Assembly: GCF_022213955.1 (NCBI RefSeq)
Contig: NZ_JAKNTW010000031.1
Coordinates: 79,123 to 143,122 of the forward strand
Length of the DNA stretch: 64,000 nt
Source: Dolomitihabitans soli
GTDB taxonomy: Bacteria > Actinomycetota > Actinomycetes > Streptosporangiales > Streptosporangiaceae
Direction of reading: 5' to 3'
Each line of letters starts with the position of its first letter. Positions within the stretch are counted from its first letter, which is position 1. The notes below the pieces were generated by a model that saw only the letters and a list, made by a program, of their open reading frames with translations, had not been told where the DNA came from and searched no databases. Shown here piece after piece: positions 51,479 through 60,954 of this stretch. A program made the position numbers and the translations under genes.

Positions 51479-52516
51479 TTGCCGCATCGAGCGAGGCCGA
51501 CCGTCACACTGCGTGACGTTGCGGCGGCGGCAGGCGTGTCGGTCGCGACCGCCTCGCGGGCGCTCGGCGGCGGGACCCGCACGGTGACCCCGGAGAACGT
51601 GCGGAAGGTCCTGGCGGCCGCCTCGGCGCTGCGCTACACGGTCGACGTCTCCGCGCGGGCGATGAACCGCAAGAGCGACGCCATCGTGCTGGTCGCCGAT
51701 GACCTGACCAGCCCTTCGATCGCCGTCGTGCTCGCCGCCATGGAACGGCGGGCCCGCCTGGTGGACGGGTTCGTCACCGTCTCCTCCACACGTGGCATTC
51801 CCGAGCGGCAGCTGGAGACCGTCCGGAAGCTCTGCGCGTTCCGGCCGCGGGCGCTGGTGCTCACCTCCAGCCGGATCGAGGCGACGGCGTTCAACGGGGG
51901 TCTCCTCGACGAGTTGCTCGCCTACGAGCACAACGGCGGCCGGGTGGTGATCTACGGGAGCATCGACCTGCCGTTCGACTCGATCGGCGTCGACGACCGC
52001 GGCTCCGCCCGGCTGATGGGCGCCCACCTGGCCGGCACCGGGCACCGGCGGGTGGTGATCCTGGCCGGGACCCTGGACCGGGCCTTCTCCGCCGCCCGTG
52101 CCGCGGGGTGCGTGGAAGGACTGGTCACCGGTGGCGTGCGGGACGTGCGGATCATCACCACCGAGGTCAGCAGGCAGGGCGGCTTCGACGCGGTCACCCG
52201 GCTGATCCGCGAGGGCCTGGCCGAGACGGATGCGATCGTCGCCGTCAACGACACCGTCGCCGTCGGCGCGCTGTCGGCGTGCCGGGCCGCCGGGGTCGCC
52301 GTGCCGGACCGGGTGTCCGTGGCCGGCTTCGACGACATCCCGCTCGCGCGGGACGTGACGCCCCAGCTGACCACCGTCGCCGTGCCGTTCGCGGACATCG
52401 GCGCACGAGCGATCAGGCTCGCCCTGACCACCAGGGCGGCAGCGGGGGAGATCACGCGCGAGACGGTCAGGGGCACCCTCGTCGTGCGGGACAGCACGGC
52501 GGCCCGCCCGCGCTGA
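51479..52516 (+). CDS. LacI family transcriptional regulator
   Basis: The 345-residue protein has a LacI HTH at residues 8-30 (TLRDVAAAAGVSVATASRAL) with a hinge helix (VRKVLAAASALRYTVDVSARA) and a periplasmic-binding-like ligand domain ending in a typical VAGFDDIPLARDVTPQLTTV. It starts with TTG at 51479, supported by GGAAGGGG 8 bases before it; no ATG or GTG precedes the HTH. No sugar operon is adjacent, so the target is unknown; it is a candidate for binding the CGAAA-type sites at 12368-12442, but this is speculative. Confidence 0.9.
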   Translation: MPHRARPTVTLRDVAAAAGVSVATASRALGGGTRTVTPENVRKVLAAASALRYTVDVSARAMNRKSDAIVLVADDLTSPSIAVVLAAMERRARLVDGFVTVSSTRGIPERQLETVRKLCAFRPRALVLTSSRIEATAFNGGLLDELLAYEHNGGRVVIYGSIDLPFDSIGVDDRGSARLMGAHLAGTGHRRVVILAGTLDRAFSAARAAGCVEGLVTGGVRDVRIITTEVSRQGGFDAVTRLIREGLAETDAIVAVNDTVAVGALSACRAAGVAVPDRVSVAGFDDIPLARDVTPQLTTVAVPFADIGARAIRLALTTRAAAGEITRETVRGTLVVRDSTAARPR

Positions 52517-52690
52517 CGAGCGCTCCGCCGATGCCGGCCGTACCTCACCGGAGTCCGCATGCCACGGCCGCCCGGTCTGAAGGCCGGGGCACCGCGGACA
52601 AATCCGGTGATCGTCCACCGCCAGGAGGTCACGCCGTGCCGTCCGTCGTGACAGAGGATCTCCAACGGGATCCGGCAGAGGATCAGTACG

Positions 52691-54451
52691 GTGTTCCTCA
52701 TGGCTGGTCCTCTGGAACCCGACGACCCGCGGCGTCTCGGCGAGTTCACCCTCGCCGGGCGGCTCGGCCAAGGCGGTCAGGGCGTCGTCTACCTCGCGCA
52801 CTCGCCGGCGGGCGAACCCGTGGCGGTCAAGGTGCTGCTCCGGGACGACGCCGAGGCGAGGGAACGGCTGTCCCGCGAACTGGCCGCGATGGAGAGTGTG
52901 GCCTCCTTCTGCATCGCCCGCGTGCTCACCGCCTCGCTCGACCCGCCCCGGCCGTACGTCGTGAGCGAGTTCGTGGACGGGCCGTCGCTGGACGCGCGGG
53001 TGCGCGAGCGCGGGCCGTTGCGGGGCGGTGAGCTGGAGAGACTGGTGGTCGGTACGGCGACCGCCCTGGCCGCCATCCATTCGGCCGGGGTGGTCCACCG
53101 CGACTTCAAACCGGCCAACGTCCTGCTCGGCCCCGACGGCGCGCGGGTCGTCGACTTCGGTATCGCGCGGGCGCGTGACTCCACGGCCATGACCAGCGTC
53201 CTGATCGGCACCCCCGCCTACTTCGCGCCTGAGCAGATCGCGGGGGAGGTCGCCACGCCCGCCTCGGACGTCTTCGCCTGGGCGGCCACCATGCTCTTCG
53301 CGGCCACGGGCCGGTCCCCGTTCGCGGCCGGCACCATCCCGGCCACGCTCCAGCGCATCGTCAGCCACGAGCCCGACCTGTCGGAGGTGCCGCCGTCGCT
53401 GCGGGAGGTGCTCGCGGCGGCCCTCGCGAAGGATCCCGGGCGCCGGCCGGCCTCGCATGAGGCGCTGGCCCGGCTGATCGGGGCCGCTCCCGCCGCCGGT
53501 CAGGAGATCGCCGGGGTGCCGGCGACCGAGCCCGCCGGCCCGGCGCTCCAACGGTCCCGCACCGTCTCGCCGGCGGTCGTCGCGGTGACGGCAGCGGTGG
53601 TGGCAGCGGTGGTGGCGGTGGCGGTAGGCGTGTGGCTGGGCGTCGATCGCGAGCGGGATACCCCGGCCGTGGTCGGCGGCACGTCCACACCCGCCGCCGC
53701 CTCCACCCCCTCGGAACCGCGGGTCACCGCCACCTCCCGGCCGACGTCCGGCGAGTCGGCGGGGCCGGGCGCCACCCCGCGGCCCACCGCCACGGGCCCC
53801 GGCGCCGAGGCGCTCGCCACCGACAGGTTCGAGCGCGAGGTGAGCGACGGTTTCGGCCGGGCCGACCTCGGGGGCGAGTGGCTGGTGGGCGATCCGGCCG
53901 GCGCCTACTCCGTGGACGAAGGCGCGGGGCGGATCGGCATCTCCGAACCGGGTTCCGGCCGCAGCGCCTATCTCGGCGAACTGTCGTCGCCGGACACGGA
54001 CCTCGCCGTCACCCTCGGGCTGGGTGACAAGCCGCTCACGGGCAAAGGGCTCTACGCGTCGGCCGTGGGACGGAAGATCGCCGGCGCCGGCACCTATCGC
54101 GCCGTGGTCACCTTCCGCCCAGACGGCGGGACCGCACTCGAACTGCGGCGGTCCGACGGCGAAGGCGCGGAGACCGCGATCAGCGGCGAGCAGATCGTGC
54201 CGGAAGTGTCCTCGACCGCCGCGGTGCGCGTGCGCGTCCAGGTCACGGGGACTTCGCCCACCACGCTGCGTGCCAAGGTCTGGCAGGCCGGCGGCGCCGA
54301 ACCGGCCTGGCAGCTGAGCGCGACCGATTCGACGCCCGCGCTCCAGGCCCCAGGGGGCGCCGGCCTTCTCGCCTTCCTCTCCGCCTCGGCCACCGACGTC
54401 CCGGTCACCCTGACCGTCGACGACCTCGACCTGACGGAACCGGCCGGATAG
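52691..54451 (+). CDS. Receptor-type Ser/Thr protein kinase with extracellular domain
   Basis: The 586-residue protein has a kinase domain (about 18-275) with GQGGQGVVYLAH, AVKVL, HRDFKPANVL and DFGIAR, and APEQ. It is followed by a Pro-poor linker, one membrane segment (about 298-320), a Thr/Pro-rich stalk and an outer domain (about 385-585) with a concanavalin-like beta-sandwich look. Hanks-type kinases of this shape sense outside signals. GTG at 52691 has AGAGGA 8 bases upstream; ATG at 52700 is the alternative. Confidence 0.9.
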   Translation: MFLMAGPLEPDDPRRLGEFTLAGRLGQGGQGVVYLAHSPAGEPVAVKVLLRDDAEARERLSRELAAMESVASFCIARVLTASLDPPRPYVVSEFVDGPSLDARVRERGPLRGGELERLVVGTATALAAIHSAGVVHRDFKPANVLLGPDGARVVDFGIARARDSTAMTSVLIGTPAYFAPEQIAGEVATPASDVFAWAATMLFAATGRSPFAAGTIPATLQRIVSHEPDLSEVPPSLREVLAAALAKDPGRRPASHEALARLIGAAPAAGQEIAGVPATEPAGPALQRSRTVSPAVVAVTAAVVAAVVAVAVGVWLGVDRERDTPAVVGGTSTPAAASTPSEPRVTATSRPTSGESAGPGATPRPTATGPGAEALATDRFEREVSDGFGRADLGGEWLVGDPAGAYSVDEGAGRIGISEPGSGRSAYLGELSSPDTDLAVTLGLGDKPLTGKGLYASAVGRKIAGAGTYRAVVTFRPDGGTALELRRSDGEGAETAISGEQIVPEVSSTAAVRVRVQVTGTSPTTLRAKVWQAGGAEPAWQLSATDSTPALQAPGGAGLLAFLSASATDVPVTLTVDDLDLTEPAG

Positions 54452-54470
54452 CGCCCGCCCGCACCGCCGT

Positions 54471-55874
54471 TCAGGAGGGGTACGGCAGGAGCGTCTTGTC
54501 GATCTCCTCCCAGCGGGTGCGCAACTCGGCCAGCAACGCCGGGTCCCGCCTGCCGTGATCGGCCTGTTCCCGCTGGTCGCCCGCCAGGTCGTAGAGCGCC
54601 TCGCCACCGGCGGTGCGCAGATACTTCCAGTCGCCGCGACGCAGCGCCCGGGCCGACCTGGTCCGCCAGAACAGTTCGCGGCGCGGCGGCCGTGCCCCCT
54701 TGAGCAGATACGGAATGAGGCTGTGGCCGTCCAGGGGGTGGTCGGGGGACGGCTGGACGCCCGCTGCCTCAAGGATCGTCGCCGTCCAGTCGTGCGTGAC
54801 GACCGGGACCCGGCTGACCTGGCCGGGCCGGATCGCCGCGGGCCAGCGCACGATGTTCGGCACCCGGATGCCGCCCTCGTTGAGGCCGCCCTTGCCTCCG
54901 CTCAGCGGCCATTGGTACGACCAGCGTTCGCCACCGTTGTCGCTGCTGAACAGCACGATGGTGTCGCGTTCCCGGCCGCCGGCGCGCAGCGCGGCCAACA
55001 CCCGGCCGATCGCGGAGTCGAGGCTCTCGACCATCTTCCGGTACGTCTCCAGCGAACCGCCGTCGCGATGGGAGAGCGCCTGCGTGTCACCGGCCTTGAT
55101 CCGGGCGGTGATCTCCGCGCTGACCTTCCGGTCGCCGGGCGCCTCCCAGGGCCAGTGGGGGGCGGTGAAGTTGAGGTTGAGCAGCCACGGCCGGTCGTGG
55201 TCCCGCCGTACGAAGTCGGCGGCCCGGTCGGCGATCGTGTCGGTGTAGTAGTCCAGCGACTCGGCCGGCACCTCGCCTTCGTAGAGGTCGACACCGGTGG
55301 ACGAGATCTTGGAGTAGTAGTCGACGGCTCCGGACAGGTTGCCGAAGAAGACGTCCCAGCCGGACTTGATGGGGCTGTACCAGGGCAGGAAGCCGCAGTG
55401 CCATTTCCCGAACATGGCCGTGGCGTAGCCGCCGGCCTTGAGCAGGGAGGCGAGCGTCGGATGCGCGGGCGGGATGCCGACCAACTCGTGGGGCCGGCTG
55501 ATCGGTTCCTCCAGTCCGCCGCGCAGCCGTCCGGGATAGCGGCCGGTGTAGAGCGCGAACCGGGTGGGTGAGCAGACCGCGGCCGCCGAGTAGGCGTCGG
55601 TGAAACGGAGCCCCTCGCGGGCCAGGCGATCCAGGTTCGGCGTGCGGATGTGCGTTGACCCGTAGCTGCTCAGGTCGGCCCAGCCCAGGTCGTCGCCGAG
55701 GATCACCAGCACGTTGGGGCGGGGGAGGCGGCCCTTGCCCGGCTCGGCCCGGAACTCCTGCTCGGTGACTCCCGCGTCCGCCTGCCCACCGGGCAGCACC
55801 GCGCCCGCGACCGCCGCGGCGGTCACCGTTCCCATCGTCGCGGCCACCCTGCGCCTGCTGACACCGCGTTCCAT
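54471..55874 (-). CDS. Tat-exported sulfatase
   Basis: The 467-residue protein has a twin-arginine signal (GVSRRRVAATMG) and an alkaline-phosphatase-like fold: metal site VLGDDLGW-type (VILGDDLGWADLSSYG), and the sulfatase signature CSPTRFALYTGRYPGR near residue 101 with the Cys that becomes formylglycine. SDNGGERW supplies further metal ligands. It cleaves sulfate esters outside the cytoplasm. No formylglycine-generating enzyme gene is nearby. The promoter carries a perfect 11-base inverted repeat, suggesting tight repression. Confidence 0.9.
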   Translation of the reverse strand: MERGVSRRRVAATMGTVTAAAVAGAVLPGGQADAGVTEQEFRAEPGKGRLPRPNVLVILGDDLGWADLSSYGSTHIRTPNLDRLAREGLRFTDAYSAAAVCSPTRFALYTGRYPGRLRGGLEEPISRPHELVGIPPAHPTLASLLKAGGYATAMFGKWHCGFLPWYSPIKSGWDVFFGNLSGAVDYYSKISSTGVDLYEGEVPAESLDYYTDTIADRAADFVRRDHDRPWLLNLNFTAPHWPWEAPGDRKVSAEITARIKAGDTQALSHRDGGSLETYRKMVESLDSAIGRVLAALRAGGRERDTIVLFSSDNGGERWSYQWPLSGGKGGLNEGGIRVPNIVRWPAAIRPGQVSRVPVVTHDWTATILEAAGVQPSPDHPLDGHSLIPYLLKGARPPRRELFWRTRSARALRRGDWKYLRTAGGEALYDLAGDQREQADHGRRDPALLAELRTRWEEIDKTLLPYPS

Positions 55875-55881
55875 TAACCCT

Positions 55882-55915
55882 CTATTCCTATCTGTTTACT
55901 AACCGATAGGAATAG
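55882..55915. promoter_or_regulatory. Operator: perfect 11-bp inverted repeat at the sulfatase promoter
   Basis: CTATTCCTATC (55882-55892) and GATAGGAATAG (55905-55915) are perfectly complementary around a 12-base spacer. The upstream arm overlaps the -10 box and the other lies 8 bases before the ATG, so a bound repressor would block initiation. Confidence 0.75.
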
Positions 55916-55940
55916 TAGGAAATTATGGCGATCTACGCAA
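55912..55940 (-). promoter_or_regulatory. Promoter of the sulfatase gene
   Basis: On the minus strand TTGCGT (55940-55935) and TACTAT (55917-55912) are separated by 17 bases. Confidence 0.6.
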
Positions 55941-56386
55941 TGCACAAGAAGACCCCGTGCACGTCCCTCGAACTCCCCGCACGACGGGGATTTGACCTCG
56001 CCGCCACTCCGGGCTGTCGGTCACGTGGCATCACGACCATCATCTTGACCTGCGGTTTTGGGAATGCCGACGGGAGGCGGATGGTTGTGTAACACCATGC
56101 GCGGGCCGTACGGCCGCTCGTCGGGAGTCTCCGGCGGCGGCCGGGACCGGGCACGCGGGCGAAGACGCCCGCTCGGACCTCGACGACGACGCGGGTCCCT
56201 CTGATCCAGGCGAACAGCACGCGGTCCAGGCATGCGCCGGCCACGTGACCACGCCTGCGTGCGTGAACGCGGAGCCCGTTTCCCCGGGTGAAACCCGGCA
56301 CCGACGCGGTCCGGCCGCGATCACGGCCTCCCGACTACCGAGCGATCCTCAGCGATGCCCCGAACCCCCTCACAGGAGGACCCGGC
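55941..56386. other. Intergenic region before the lysozyme gene
   Basis: About 450 bases with no supported gene. Short minus-strand frames here lack coding bias. An AGGAGG ribosome binding site lies at its end. Confidence 0.45.
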
Positions 56387-57139
56387 ATGACCCTGTCCCG
56401 AATCACCCGCACCCTGCGTACCTTCACTGCCGCCGGCCTGCTGGCCGCGGCCACCGCCACGGCCGGCGTCGCCGTACTGGGCCCCGCGCACGCCGCGTCG
56501 GCGGACCAGCACCGGCCCGTCAACGTCGGCGCCGTCCACGAGGGCCGGGCCGCCCCGCTCACCTATGGCCAGGACGTTTCCAACTACCAGCCCGACCACG
56601 ACTGGAACGCCAGCCAGGCCGAGTTCGGCATCGTCAAGGCCACCGAGGGGCTGGACTTCCGAGACGAGGCATTCGCCCGGCACTGGAAGGAGCTGGACAA
56701 GAAGGGCATCGTGCGCGGCGCCTACCACTTCGGCCACCCCGCGAACGACCCGATCGCCGAGGCGGACCACTTCCTGTCGATGGTCGACGGGCAGCCCGCC
56801 AAGGCCGGTGACCTGCTGGTACTCGACATGGAGACCACGGACGGCGAGTCCGCCGCCAAGGTGAACGCCTGGGCCAAGGCGTGGCTCGGCCACGTGAAGG
56901 CCAAGACCGGCGTCGCCCCGATGCTCTACAGCGGCTGGGACTTCGCCGACACCCACGGTTCCGGTCTGTCCGGGTACCCCCTGTGGGTGGCCCAGTACAG
57001 CAAGCCGAAGGGTACGGTCACCCCGCCCGCCGACTGGAAGTCCTGGACCATCCACCAGTACTCCGACACCCCCATCGACCAGAACGTCTCCTCGCTCACC
57101 CCCGATCAGCTCCGCGGCCTGGGCCGCCCCGCCCACTGA
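56387..57139 (+). CDS. Secreted GH25 lysozyme
   Basis: The 250-residue enzyme has a signal peptide (1 to about 36, AHA-ASADQ) and a GH25 barrel. The strands YGQDVSNYQ, FGIVKATEG, RGAYHFGHP and LLVLDMETTDG bear the Asp/Glu pair (DME). The C-terminal WTIHQYSD is a family mark. It cleaves the glycan of peptidoglycan and could act in wall turnover or against competitors. The ATG follows AGGAGG. Confidence 0.92.
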   Translation: MTLSRITRTLRTFTAAGLLAAATATAGVAVLGPAHAASADQHRPVNVGAVHEGRAAPLTYGQDVSNYQPDHDWNASQAEFGIVKATEGLDFRDEAFARHWKELDKKGIVRGAYHFGHPANDPIAEADHFLSMVDGQPAKAGDLLVLDMETTDGESAAKVNAWAKAWLGHVKAKTGVAPMLYSGWDFADTHGSGLSGYPLWVAQYSKPKGTVTPPADWKSWTIHQYSDTPIDQNVSSLTPDQLRGLGRPAH

Positions 57140-57301
57140 TCGCACACCCGGCCGGCGGCGTGGGCCGTTCGAATGCCGGCGCCGCCGTCCACAGCGATGG
57201 CCGGGATGATATGCACCTGCACGTCCGTATTCGTGGCGTCAAGCAGCGCACATAGGTTCGGCTCTCATCGCGTTTAACGGTTGGGGGTATGGTGAAAATC
57301 C

Positions 57302-57937
57302 GTGGATGTATCCGGATCACTCATCTCTTTTGCCCTTATCGTGGGATTACTTACGATCACGCCTGGTTTGGACACGGCGCTGATCTTGCGTACCTCGCTC
57401 CTTGTCGACAGAAGATCAGCCTGGGCCGTGGTTCTCGGCATTCAGGCCGGAACGCTGCTGTGGGGTCTTCTGACAGCTGCCGGGCTGTCCGCCCTCCTTG
57501 CGACCTCTTCCCTCGCCTACGAGATGCTGCGCTGGGCAGGCGTCGTCTACCTGGTGTGGATGGGTGGCAAGATGCTCTGGCACAGCCGTAGGGGTGACGC
57601 AGGTGAGGCGACGGCGTCTGAACAGCCTGAGAGCGGTGGATGGTGGCAGGCGTTCCGTCGCGGCCTGCTGACCAATGTGCTCAACCCGAAGGTGGGTGCC
57701 TTCTACGTCGCGATGCTTCCTCAGTTCATTCCCGACGACGTGCCTCACGCCGCGATGGGTGTCCTGCTGGCAGGTGTCCATGTGTGCGAAGGGCTGTTGT
57801 GGAGTGCCTTGCTCATCGGGTTCGCCGGTCTGGTGCGTGGCTGGTTGCGCAAGCCGTCGGTCAGGCGTGGCCTGGATCGACTCACCGGTCTCATCGTGAT
57901 CGGGTTCGGCCTACGGCTGGCAGCGCAACAGTCGTGA
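57302..57937 (+). CDS. LysE/RhtB family amino acid exporter
   Basis: The 211-residue membrane protein has five or six hydrophobic segments and the family starts ALIVGLLTITPGLDTALILRT (the TPGPN-like loop reads TPGLD) and LLTNVLNPKVGAFYVAMLPQF. It exports amino acids or related metabolites. The GTG at 57302 leads directly into the first segment. Its codons are less extreme in G/C than those of its neighbours. Confidence 0.9.
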   Translation: MDVSGSLISFALIVGLLTITPGLDTALILRTSLLVDRRSAWAVVLGIQAGTLLWGLLTAAGLSALLATSSLAYEMLRWAGVVYLVWMGGKMLWHSRRGDAGEATASEQPESGGWWQAFRRGLLTNVLNPKVGAFYVAMLPQFIPDDVPHAAMGVLLAGVHVCEGLLWSALLIGFAGLVRGWLRKPSVRRGLDRLTGLIVIGFGLRLAAQQS

Positions 57938-57997
57938 ATCACCAGCGGGATCTCGGTGAACTCCTACCCGCGAGCAGCCGACACGACCCGACCTGAT

Positions 57998-58026
57998 TTG
58001 CGGTCGTGGTCACGACCGCTTACGCT
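57998..58026 (+). promoter_or_regulatory. Promoter of the rplJ-rplL operon
   Basis: TTGCGG (57998-58003) and TACGCT (58021-58026) are 17 bases apart; the spacer contains the palindrome CGTGGTCACG. The transcription start would be near 58033. Confidence 0.6.
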
Positions 58027-58032
58027 GGCCAT

Positions 58033-58238
58033 TGCCGAAGACCGCTGGTTGTCTCCGAGCCGCACCGGCCCGGAGACCGAAGGACCTCACGGAAGTGAGC
58101 GACCCGCGCAGGTGTGATGGAAGCCTTAAGCCGGGTGCCCCATGGGTGCCCGCCGCTATGAGAGCCCCCGCGCACCGCGCTGGGGGCTCGTCCCGTTTCA
58201 GGGCCCCCTTCCCCAGCGGCACATCTGGAAGGAGGCCC
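58033..58238 (+). promoter_or_regulatory. Ribosomal protein L10 leader
   Basis: A 205-base leader between promoter and rplJ contains several paired elements. The last is GAGCCCCCGCGC (58162-58173) with GCGC-T-GGGGGCTC (58177-58189), an attenuator-like hairpin. In many bacteria the L10-L7/L12 complex binds such a leader to control its own synthesis. The fold is inferred from position and hairpins, not modelled. Confidence 0.65.
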
Positions 58239-58763
58239 ATGGCGAAGGCGGATAAGGCAACGGCCGTAGCCGACCTCAAGAACAACTTTGAGGGCTCCAA
58301 CGCTGCCGTGCTCACCGAGTACCGCGGGCTCACCGTCGCACAGCTCAAGGAACTGCGGCTGTCGCTCAGTGGGAACGCGAAGTTCGCCGTGGTGAAGAAC
58401 ACGCTCACCAAGATCGCGGCCAACCAGGCAGGGATCAGCCACCTGGACGACCTTCTTGAAGGTCCGTCCGCGATCGCGTTCGTCAAGGGCGACGTGGTCG
58501 AGGCCGCGAAGGGTCTGCGTGACTTCGCCAAGGCGAATCCCCTGCTGGTCATCAAGGGTGGTGTCGTCGACGGCAAGTCGATGACCCCCGCCGAGATCGC
58601 CAAGCTGGCGGACCTGGAGTCCCGCGAGGTTCTCCTCGCCAAGCTCGCAGGCGCGATGAAGGCGAAGCAGGGCCACGCCGCTGCCGTGTTCAACGCGCTG
58701 CCCACCAACATGGCCCAGCTCGCCGAGGCACTCCGCGTCAAGCGCGAGACCGCAGGCGAGTAG
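58239..58763 (+). CDS. rplJ: 50S ribosomal protein L10
   Basis: The 174-residue protein starts [21 protein letters not shown] and has [27 protein letters not shown] and the C-terminal helices that bind L7/L12. L10 forms the base of the ribosomal stalk. The ATG follows GGAAGGAGG. rplK and rplA are not upstream, as they often are; lysE is, 300 bases away. Confidence 0.97.
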   Translation: MAKADKATAVADLKNNFEGSNAAVLTEYRGLTVAQLKELRLSLSGNAKFAVVKNTLTKIAANQAGISHLDDLLEGPSAIAFVKGDVVEAAKGLRDFAKANPLLVIKGGVVDGKSMTPAEIAKLADLESREVLLAKLAGAMKAKQGHAAAVFNALPTNMAQLAEALRVKRETAGE

Positions 58764-58826
58764 CAGCCGAGGGGGACGCCCGCACCGGGCGCCTCCACCC
58801 GCTCACACCCCACACACGGAGGAATC

Positions 58827-59213
58827 ATGGCGAAGCTCAGCACCGAAGACCTGCTCGACACCTTCAAGGAGATGACCCTCCTTGAGCTGTCCGAGTTCGT
58901 GAAGCTGTTCGAGGACACCTTCGACGTCAAGGCCGCCGCCCCGGTCGCCGCCGCTGCCGCCCCGGCCGCCGGCTCCGCCGAGGCCGACGCCCCCGAGGAG
59001 CAGGACGAGTTCGACGTCATCCTCGAGGCTGCCGGTGACAAGAAGATCCAGGTCATCAAGGAGGTTCGCGCACTGACGAGCCTCGGCCTCAAGGAGGCCA
59101 AGGACCTGGTCGACGGCGCGCCGAAGGCGCTGCTGGAGAAGGTCAACAAGGAAGCCGCGGAGAAGGCCAAGGCCGCCCTGGAGGGCGCCGGCGCCACCGT
59201 CACCGTCAAGTGA
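58827..59213 (+). CDS. rplL: 50S ribosomal protein L7/L12
   Basis: The 128-residue stalk protein has an N-terminal dimerisation domain ([21 protein letters not shown]), an Ala/Pro hinge (about 35-55) and a C-terminal domain with [28 protein letters not shown]. It recruits translation factors to the ribosome. It lies 63 bases after rplJ and is followed by a strong terminator, so rpoB, the usual next gene, is not in this operon or within the next 4.8 kb. Confidence 0.97.
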   Translation: MAKLSTEDLLDTFKEMTLLELSEFVKLFEDTFDVKAAAPVAAAAAPAAGSAEADAPEEQDEFDVILEAAGDKKIQVIKEVRALTSLGLKEAKDLVDGAPKALLEKVNKEAAEKAKAALEGAGATVTVK

Positions 59214-59235
59214 CGCTCTAAACGCCTCATCGAGA

Positions 59236-59272
59236 GGGCGGTCCACCCAGGTGCCGGGTGGGCCGCCCTTTT
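59236..59272 (+). terminator. Rho-independent terminator of the rplJ-rplL operon
   Basis: GGGCGGTCCACCC and GGGTGGGCCGCCC pair over 13 bases with one wobble, a 7-base loop, and TTTT directly after. Confidence 0.92.
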
Positions 59273-59557
59273 CGCTGCCCAGATCGTGGCGAGACGTGAG
59301 TCCACACCGTCGTCACCGTGCGCCTTCCCACCACTCACCTGGGAGGACGCATGCCTCCGCCGCCCGTCGCCGACCCGATCATGGTCCGCCGGCTCTGCTC
59401 GCCCTGTACCTCGGCATCCACGTCACCGGTGAACACCGGCACCGTGAGTACGTGGCCGCCTCCCGCCTGCGCCACGACAAGCGCGGCGATTGAACCGGTC
59501 AGGCGTGCGGACGGATCCGGCGGGGCCGACGGTGCGTGCCCTGCCGGATGCCTTCGA
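59273..59557. other. Intergenic region with possible decayed small gene
   Basis: An ATG at 59351 with GGGAGGACG upstream opens a frame (MPPPPVADPIMVRRL) that, after a shift of frame near 59395, would continue as ALLALYLGIHVTGEHRHREY and end at 59493. This suggests a frameshifted small gene, but I recognise no family. Confidence 0.3.
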
Positions 59558-59797
59558 TCAGGTGCAGGGGCTCGTGGACCAATTGAGGTAGCCGGTGACC
59601 CTGCCCCAGGTCACGACCTCACCGTTACAGTGTTCCGTCTTGACCCCGACCAATCTGGTGCGCGCGGAGTCGGAGAAGAACTGGGAGTTGCACATGTAGC
59701 CGGCCCTACAGGCAGGGAGGGCGGCTTGCGCGCTGGCCGGTACGGTGGCGAGCGCGGCGGTGGCCAAGACCACGACGGCCAGTACGCGACGAATCAT
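59558..59797 (-). CDS. Small secreted DUF6289-like protein
   Basis: The 79-residue precursor has a signal peptide (1-27, AQA-ALPAC). The mature part has four cysteines in ACRAGYMC, EHCNGE and TSPCT and the WGRVTGYLNWSTSPC ending that I associate with DUF6289. Function is unknown. The start codon is followed upstream by GGAAGGAC-like sequence. Confidence 0.78.
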   Translation of the reverse strand: MIRRVLAVVVLATAALATVPASAQAALPACRAGYMCNSQFFSDSARTRLVGVKTEHCNGEVVTWGRVTGYLNWSTSPCT

Positions 59798-60003
59798 GAA
59801 TCGTCCTTCCTGAGTACGAACCAGTACAGAGGTCCTGCGACTTCATGGGCAGCCCAACCGATGATCGAAATGATCCGTCCTATAGGAAGAAAACGCAAGG
59901 GGGACTCATATTCCACCACGTCCTGTAGAACGACGATCACGTTTATGCATTTGTCGCGACGTCAGCTCCGCAGGGTTCCGCTACCGGCCGTCCCTTGTCG
60001 ATG

Positions 60004-60954
60004 TCATTCGGCAACGCCGCCGGCGAACGGCATCGTCTGCCATTGGTCGACGGCCGGCTTCAAAAACTCCATCAACGGGGGGAGTTGCGGCACGAGCGTG
60101 AGGGAGGCGATGACCCGCAGCATCCCCACGGCGTTCACGAAGCCCAGGACATGCTCGTTCAACGGCCTCATGCCGTTGCGCCGCGCGCCGCGGTTGTAGG
60201 CGGACTCGAGGTCGGGCCCGAGGGCGGCCAGGTCCCACTCAACCGGGCCCAGCGTGACCAGCTCGAAGTCGGCGTAGAGGGCCCCGTCCACCCCGGAGAA
60301 GATGTTCGCGGGCGGGGAGTCGCCGTGGATAGGCTGGAGGTCGATCCCCGGGAACGCTCTTTCGAACGCCGTGCGTGAGCGCACGAGAGGTTCCAGGACC
60401 TGCCACTCGCGGCGTGCGCGGTCCAGATCGGTCGGACCGATGAGGTCGGGGCGCTTTTCGAGCAGCGCAAGGCTTTCTGCGATGAACTGCGGTTCGGCCG
60501 CGGACAGAAACGACAGTCGGCCCGGGTATGCGCGCATCGCGGCGTGCAGGTCAGCGGTAATTTCGGAGTTCGCCACGTAGTCGGGCTCTTTGTCGCGGCC
60601 TTCCTCGACGAACTGCCAGAACGTCATCGAGAACCCGTCGCGCTGAACGGGTTCCAGTGGCACGAGAGGGCTGGGAGGGATCACGCGGGTTCCCTGGGCT
60701 GCGAGCCACCGTGTCACGTCCAGTTCCGCCTGCTGGCGGCGTACCAGGGAATCGAGGCCCGCGTAGCGCGGCAGGACGGTGGGAATCCGGGCCACGACCG
60801 GAGAGGGCGCAAGGTGGACAACGACGGAGAACAGGTCATGGAGCACCTTGGCATCAGCCACGGTGAGTCCGAGATCACGCCCTGCTCCGACAGCCGCGTC
60901 GACTGCGGCGGAGGTGCGTTGGGCGATGTGTTGTGGTGTCAGGAACTCGATCAC
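60004..60954 (-). CDS. Aminoglycoside phosphotransferase (APH) family kinase
   Basis: The 316-residue cytoplasmic kinase has the catalytic loop LQPIHGDSPPANIF near residue 210 and the metal-binding segment ADFELVTLGPVEWDLA. The nucleotide-binding Lys region is less clear. APH-type kinases phosphorylate antibiotics, choline, homoserine or sugars; substrate cannot be told. I use GTG 60954, which starts at the first conserved-looking residues (VIEFLTPQHI); GTG 60999 is possible. Confidence 0.85.
   Translation of the reverse strand: MIEFLTPQHIAQRTSAAVDAAVGAGRDLGLTVADAKVLHDLFSVVVHLAPSPVVARIPTVLPRYAGLDSLVRRQQAELDVTRWLAAQGTRVIPPSPLVPLEPVQRDGFSMTFWQFVEEGRDKEPDYVANSEITADLHAAMRAYPGRLSFLSAAEPQFIAESLALLEKRPDLIGPTDLDRARREWQVLEPLVRSRTAFERAFPGIDLQPIHGDSPPANIFSGVDGALYADFELVTLGPVEWDLAALGPDLESAYNRGARRNGMRPLNEHVLGFVNAVGMLRVIASLTLVPQLPPLMEFLKPAVDQWQTMPFAGGVAE

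Noticed and set aside
51452..54772. Very long minus-strand open frame of over 1,100 codons
   Set aside because: Spans three real genes in antisense and has no domain resemblance.
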